A DNA stretch of 64,000 bases from Pelecanus crispus. Taxonomy: Eukaryota; Chordata; Aves; Pelecaniformes; Pelecanidae. Below the pieces are notes generated by a model. The model made no database searches. It had not been told where the DNA came from and saw only the letters and a list, made by a program, of their open reading frames with translations. The position numbers were made by a program, and so were the translations under genes. Positions 60,259 through 64,000 of this stretch are shown here, piece after piece. The stretch spans positions 1,476,001-1,540,000 of the forward strand of contig NC_134660.1 in NCBI RefSeq assembly GCF_030463565.1, given 5' to 3'. Numbering within the stretch: the first letter of the stretch is position 1; each line of letters opens with the position of its first letter.

Positions 60259-61080
60259 GGGGCACCCCCCGCACACGGCCCGGGCCCCCCCCGGCCGCGG
60301 GGCCGCCCCGCCCGGCCCCTCCCGGCGGCGGCGGCGGCGGTCCCCGGGGAGGCGGGCCGAGGTGGCGGGCCCGCCCCCGACCGGGCCCCGGCCCCGGAAG
60401 CGCCGCCCGCCCGCCCGCCCGGCGCTCGGGGAGGGCGGGCCGGAGAGGCCGCACGCCCCTTCCGGCCCCCGCGCCACTGACGCTGCCGCCCCCCCGCGCC
60501 ACCGCCCACCCGCTCCAGCGCTCCCGCCCCCGCCGCGGGCCCGCACAGACCGGCCGGAGCGGCGGCGGCGGCGGCTCCGACCCCCTCACGGCGCCATCTT
60601 CCTCCTCCGGGGCCGCCCGGGCACCGCCCTAGGTGGCCCGCCCCCTCGGCGGCCTCTTGACCAATCTCCACCCGGCTTACCGGCGCTCTGGCCAACCGGC
60701 GGCGAGATGCTTTATCGTCGGCCAATCCGCCGCGGATTGCCGCTTGATGGGCAGCTCCACCGAGCAATAGGACCCGTGATGGAGTGACAGCTCCGCCAAT
60801 GCGCGCGGGCCTCTGGGGTGACGGACGGAAGCAGAGACCCAATGGGAGGGCAGATCTCTGATTGACAGCGCAGCTGGCTAATGGGAACAAGCCCAGCCTG
60901 TCGCCATCCGCTGATTGATTGACAACCCTTCGAGGCGGGGGAGGCGGACTTCCTCGTGGGCGGGAGCCACCCAAAAGCCGCCTCTCGGTTGGTCGCAGCC
61001 ATCTTGATTGACACGCAGAGAAGACAATGGAAGACGCGAGGCCGCCGAGCTCCGCTTGTGATTGGCCTCGCCCCTGGGGT
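60140..61080 (-). promoter_or_regulatory. SP2: SP2 CpG-island promoter with CCAAT cluster
   Basis: CpG-dense sequence with a likely noncoding first exon ending at a minus-strand GGTGCCCCG/GTACGTGG donor (about 60258). Upstream lie CCAAT at 60661, 60722, 60796 and 60839 and the reverse ATTGG at 61072. Two GCCATCTT (YY1-like) motifs lie at about 60594 and 60999. This is a classic NF-Y/Sp-type TATA-less promoter. Confidence 0.7.
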
Positions 61081-61624
61081 GGGGGGGGTGGTGGTGTCTG
61101 AAACGTTGAAGCCTGATGACGGCAGCGGGGTCCCCGCGGGGGCGGGGAGTCCCGGGGATCCCCGGGGGGTCCTGGCCCCGGTCGGTCCTGGCCCCGGTCC
61201 CGCCGCTCCTGGTGCTCCCCGGTCCTGGGCCGGTGCCCTGGGCCCTCCCCTGCCGGGCCCTCCCGTGCTCCGCCACCGCGGGACCCCGCGCCCGTGGGGC
61301 CGGTGCTGCCGCCGGTGCTGCCGCCGGTGCTGCCTCCCCGCCCGGCCCCAGCGCCCCCCAAAGCCGGGGGCATCCGGGCCTTCTCGGGGCCCCGCGGTTG
61401 AGCTCCGGGGAGCGGCCCCCCCCCCACCCCGATCCCATCACCCCACCCCGCGGGCCGGCCTGGCGCCCATCGCCGGCCCCTCGGGGCTCCCCAGGGGAGG
61501 CGGCGCAGGGCGGCCCCGGCACCCCGGGGTGCGGGGCGGCAGCCGGGGATGGGGGCGACCCAAAGCCTGGTGGCACCCAGTCCCGCCGCTCCTGAGGGAC
61601 CCCATCTCCCCCGGGGGCGGGGGT

Positions 61625-62425
61625 ACCGGGGGGGGCTGGGGTGCCTGGAAGGGGTTGGGGTGCCCAGAGGGGGTCGGGGGCCTCAGTCCCCACACAGGGG
61701 TCAGGGTGCCTGGGGGTGTTGTGGCTCCCATTCCCCTCGCAGGGGTCAGGGTGTTTTGGGGGGTCAGGGTGCCCATTCCCCTCTCAGGGGTTAGGGTGCT
61801 TGGGGGGTGTTGGGGTGCCCATTCCCCTCGCAGGAGTCAGGGTGTTTTGGGGGGGGTCACAGTGCCCATTCCCCTCATGGGGGTCAGGGTGCCCATTCCC
61901 CTTGCAGGGGTCAGGGTGCCCATTCCCCTCGCAGGGCTCAGGGTGCTTTGGGGGGTCACAGTGCCCATTCCCGTTGCAGGGGTCAGGGTGCTTGGGGGGT
62001 GTTGTGGCTCCCATTCCCCTCGCAGGGGTCAGGGTACTCATTCCCCTCTCAGGGGTCAGGGTGTTTTGGGGGGGTCAGGGTGCCCATTCCCCTCGCAAGG
62101 GTCAGGGTGCTTGGGGGGTGTTGGGGTGCCCATTCCCCTCGCAGGGGTCAGGGTGTTTTGGGGGGGTCACAGTGCCCATTCCCCTCATGGGGGTCAGGGT
62201 GCCCATTCCCCTCGCAAGGGTCAGGGTGCCCATTCCCCTCGCAAGGGTCAGGGTGCTTGGGGGGTGTTGGGGTGCCCATTCCCCTCGCAGGGGTCAGTGT
62301 GATTGGGGGGGTCAGGGTGCCCATTCCCCTCGCAGGGGTCAGGGTGCTTGGGGAGGGGTCAGGGTGCCCATTCCCCTCGCAGGGGTCAGGGTGCCCATTC
62401 CCCTCACAGGGCTCAGGGTGCCCAG
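61625..62425 (+). repeat. 27-bp GGGGTCAGGGTGCCCATTCC minisatellite
   Basis: About 800 bp of tandem GGGGTCAGGGTGCCCATTCC + CCTCGCA units, mixed with longer variants carrying TGCTTGGGGGGTGTTGGGG or TGTTTTGGGGGG, which suggests a higher-order structure. Plus-strand frames that read GVRVPIPLAGVRV are satellite translation, not protein. Confidence 0.92.
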
Positions 62426-62429
62426 CAGC

Positions 62430-63640
62430 TGCGCCCCGCACGCCCCCACCCCAAGCTCCCCACGCTCCCAGCTCCAGGGCCACCCCCCACAACAGCAGCT
62501 GAGGGGCCACCAACCACCCCCGCCACCGGCTGGGGGATCCCCGGCTGCTCCGGTCCCCCGACCCCATGCCAGGCCCGGGGGTGCCCAGCTGGCTCCAGCC
62601 CCCACGGGACCAGCACCTCCCACTGGAGCCAAATAATTGCTCGGTGCTTTGTTGTGCAGTGTCTATGGCCCCGGGGCCTTCATTTGTGGGAACTTGCTGT
62701 GGCGAGTGCCTCCCTTTTAATTACCTCCCCTCCTCATGCTCCTGCTTACTCACCGCCTGGCACCGGCGCCTCCGACCCCCGCCTCGGCCCCCGGCCCCCC
62801 ACCGCCCCGGCCTCACGTGGGGGTCCCAGCGGCGCATCTCAGGGTGCCGGTGCCGCGCTCGCTTGGGCAGAGCGATCCGCACGCCTGGGTCCTCGTCCTG
62901 CCATGGGGCGAAGGCAAGCCCCGGTGCGGCAGGTGGAAGGGGAGGGTTGGGGTTGGGTGCCCGGCGGGGTCCCCTGGGTGGGGGCCGCCCACGGCCACCC
63001 CCGGGACCTGGCTCCGGCCAAGCTCATAAACGCTGCGGGAGGCACCGCAGCCACCGACGCTCCCGACGCCGCGCCAGCGTCGTCCTCCGCGTGCCGGGGG
63101 CACGGGGACGCGCACGTGTGGGATGCGGCTACGCCGTGCCGCTGCCTGCCCCGTACCCCTGTTTCTGACCCCGCACCCCCGGGATTGGGACCCCCAGCCG
63201 CCCTGGGATTGGGACCCCACAGCCCGACACCCTGGGGTCCCCGTCCAGCATCGCCACCCTCTGTGGAGGGACCCCCGGTGCGGGGGTCCCCGCGGGCTCA
63301 GCCCGCAGCAGGCTGCACCCCAGCCGTGCCGGGGCGAGGGAGGGGAGTGGGACCGTCCCCACGGAGGGACCCCGGGCAGTCGGCGGCGGGAGGCAGCGGT
63401 GCCCAAGGGCCACCGCCTGGCCGGGCGCCCGTGCGGCCTCGGCTCTGCTCCCGGCGCTCCCGCCCCGGCTGCTGGGGCAAGTCCCAGCCTGCCACTCCCT
63501 GCCTCAGTTTCCCCAGGCAGGCAGTGACGCCGGCTCTCGGCTGTGAGCCCGGCGCGGACGCGAGCGCGGGCACGATTGCTGTCATCGTCCCTGGGAAAGG
63601 GCCATCCCCACGGCACTGGCCAGGCCACCTCTGGGCAGCA
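62430..63640. other. Intergenic beyond SP2
   Basis: GC-rich sequence apart from the AT-rich island. No exon of SP6, the next gene in the human order, could be recognised. Confidence 0.5.
62625..62750. promoter_or_regulatory. AT-rich island beyond SP2, candidate enhancer E
   Basis: A unique block between a satellite and GC-rich DNA. It has CCAAATAATTGCTCGG, GCTTTGTTGTGCAG, TTCATTTGTGGGAAC and CCTTTTAATTACCTCC motifs. There is no open frame and no repeat similarity recognised. Confidence 0.35.
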
Positions 63641-64000
63641 GGGTGGGGATGGGGACAAGGGTCTGTGCAGCGAGGCAGGGGACGGGGACATGCAGGTCGG
63701 CACAGCAAGGCTGTGACGGGGACGCAGGGATGCAGGGACAAGGGTCTGTGCAGTGACACAGGGGACAAGGACTTGGGTTGGCACAGCATGGCTGGGATGG
63801 GCACATGAGGACAGAGGGACACAGGTCCATGTGGTGAGGCTGGGAGAGGCAGGGACAGGGACACGCAGGTCGGCACAGCAAGGCTGCGACGGGGATGCAG
63901 GGACAAGGGTCTGTGCAGCGAGGCAGGGGACAGGGACGCGGGTTGGCACATCATGGCTGGGCTGGGGACATGGGGATACAGGGACACTGGTCCATGCGGT
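63640..64000 (+). repeat. ~83-bp minisatellite running off the window end
   Basis: Tandem units containing GGGACAAGGGTCTGTGCAG, CAGGTCGGCACAGCAAGGCT and GGTTGGCACAGCATGGCTGG. The GGGTCTGTGCAG landmark recurs at about 63659, 63742 and 63908 (multiples of 83). The array continues past base 64000. Confidence 0.85.

Noticed and set aside
61641-62636. Plus-strand frame reading GVRVPIPLAGVRV many times
   Set aside because: Translation of the 27-bp satellite.
62430-64000. SP6 coding exon at the right edge
   Set aside because: SP6 is expected next in the order, but no zinc-finger or SP-box sequence was found here.

Overview
The window is nuclear DNA from a vertebrate, almost certainly a bird. It has spliced genes with GT-AG introns, CpG-island promoters, very GC-rich introns full of minisatellites, and two tail fragments of the avian CR1 LINE. 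Gene order and relative orientation match the human 17q21.32 block next to HOXB (CBX1, NFE2L1, COPZ2, CDK5RAP3, PRR15L, PNPO, SP2), read in the opposite direction. In chicken the HOXB-linked block lies on a microchromosome (chr 27), which fits the composition. The species cannot be named from sequence alone. Gene identities come from remembered protein sequences of human orthologues. Most exon junctions were placed by eye, and reading-frame phase was checked across each gene.

Layout: 1-1,880 last exon and 3'UTR of CBX1 (+). 1,880-5,820 intergenic. 5,820-17,400 NFE2L1 (-), with an upstream CpG-island promoter and a second, internal CpG island that appears to drive an isoform without the ER anchor. 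17,400-20,450 intergenic. 20,512-23,775 COPZ2 (+). 23,800-31,480 a gene desert with three low-complexity blocks and several short AT-rich islands that look like regulatory elements. 31,500-36,100 CDK5RAP3 (-). 36,100-38,350 repeats and the PRR15L upstream region. 38,381-39,440 PRR15L (+). 40,600-43,990 PNPO (-). 44,000-47,930 an unnamed gene (+) for a coiled-coil protein with a NACC-type BEN domain, which I do not know from the human locus. 47,840-60,650 SP2 (-). 60,650-64,000 intergenic, with two minisatellites and one AT-rich island.

The products have separate jobs: heterochromatin binding (CBX1), ER-anchored stress and proteasome transcription control (NFE2L1), COPI coat (COPZ2), UFMylation and ER-phagy adaptor (CDK5RAP3), vitamin B6 activation (PNPO), and GC-box/CCAAT-promoter transcription factor (SP2). 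They are neighbours by conserved synteny, not an operon. A shared regulatory feature is visible: the NFE2L1 (both promoters), CDK5RAP3 and SP2 promoters carry clusters of 4-6 CCAAT boxes.

The most notable points are: (i) an in-frame alternative first exon of NFE2L1; (ii) a one-base difference that shortens the CDK5RAP3 C-terminus, with the ancestral tail still readable in the next frame; (iii) an extra G at the COPZ2 exon 6 donor and an unrecognisable COPZ2 C-terminus; (iv) the BEN-domain gene between PNPO and SP2; and (v) a ~150 bp near-perfect hairpin element in an SP2 intron. I found no new mobile system, CRISPR array or virus-derived element.
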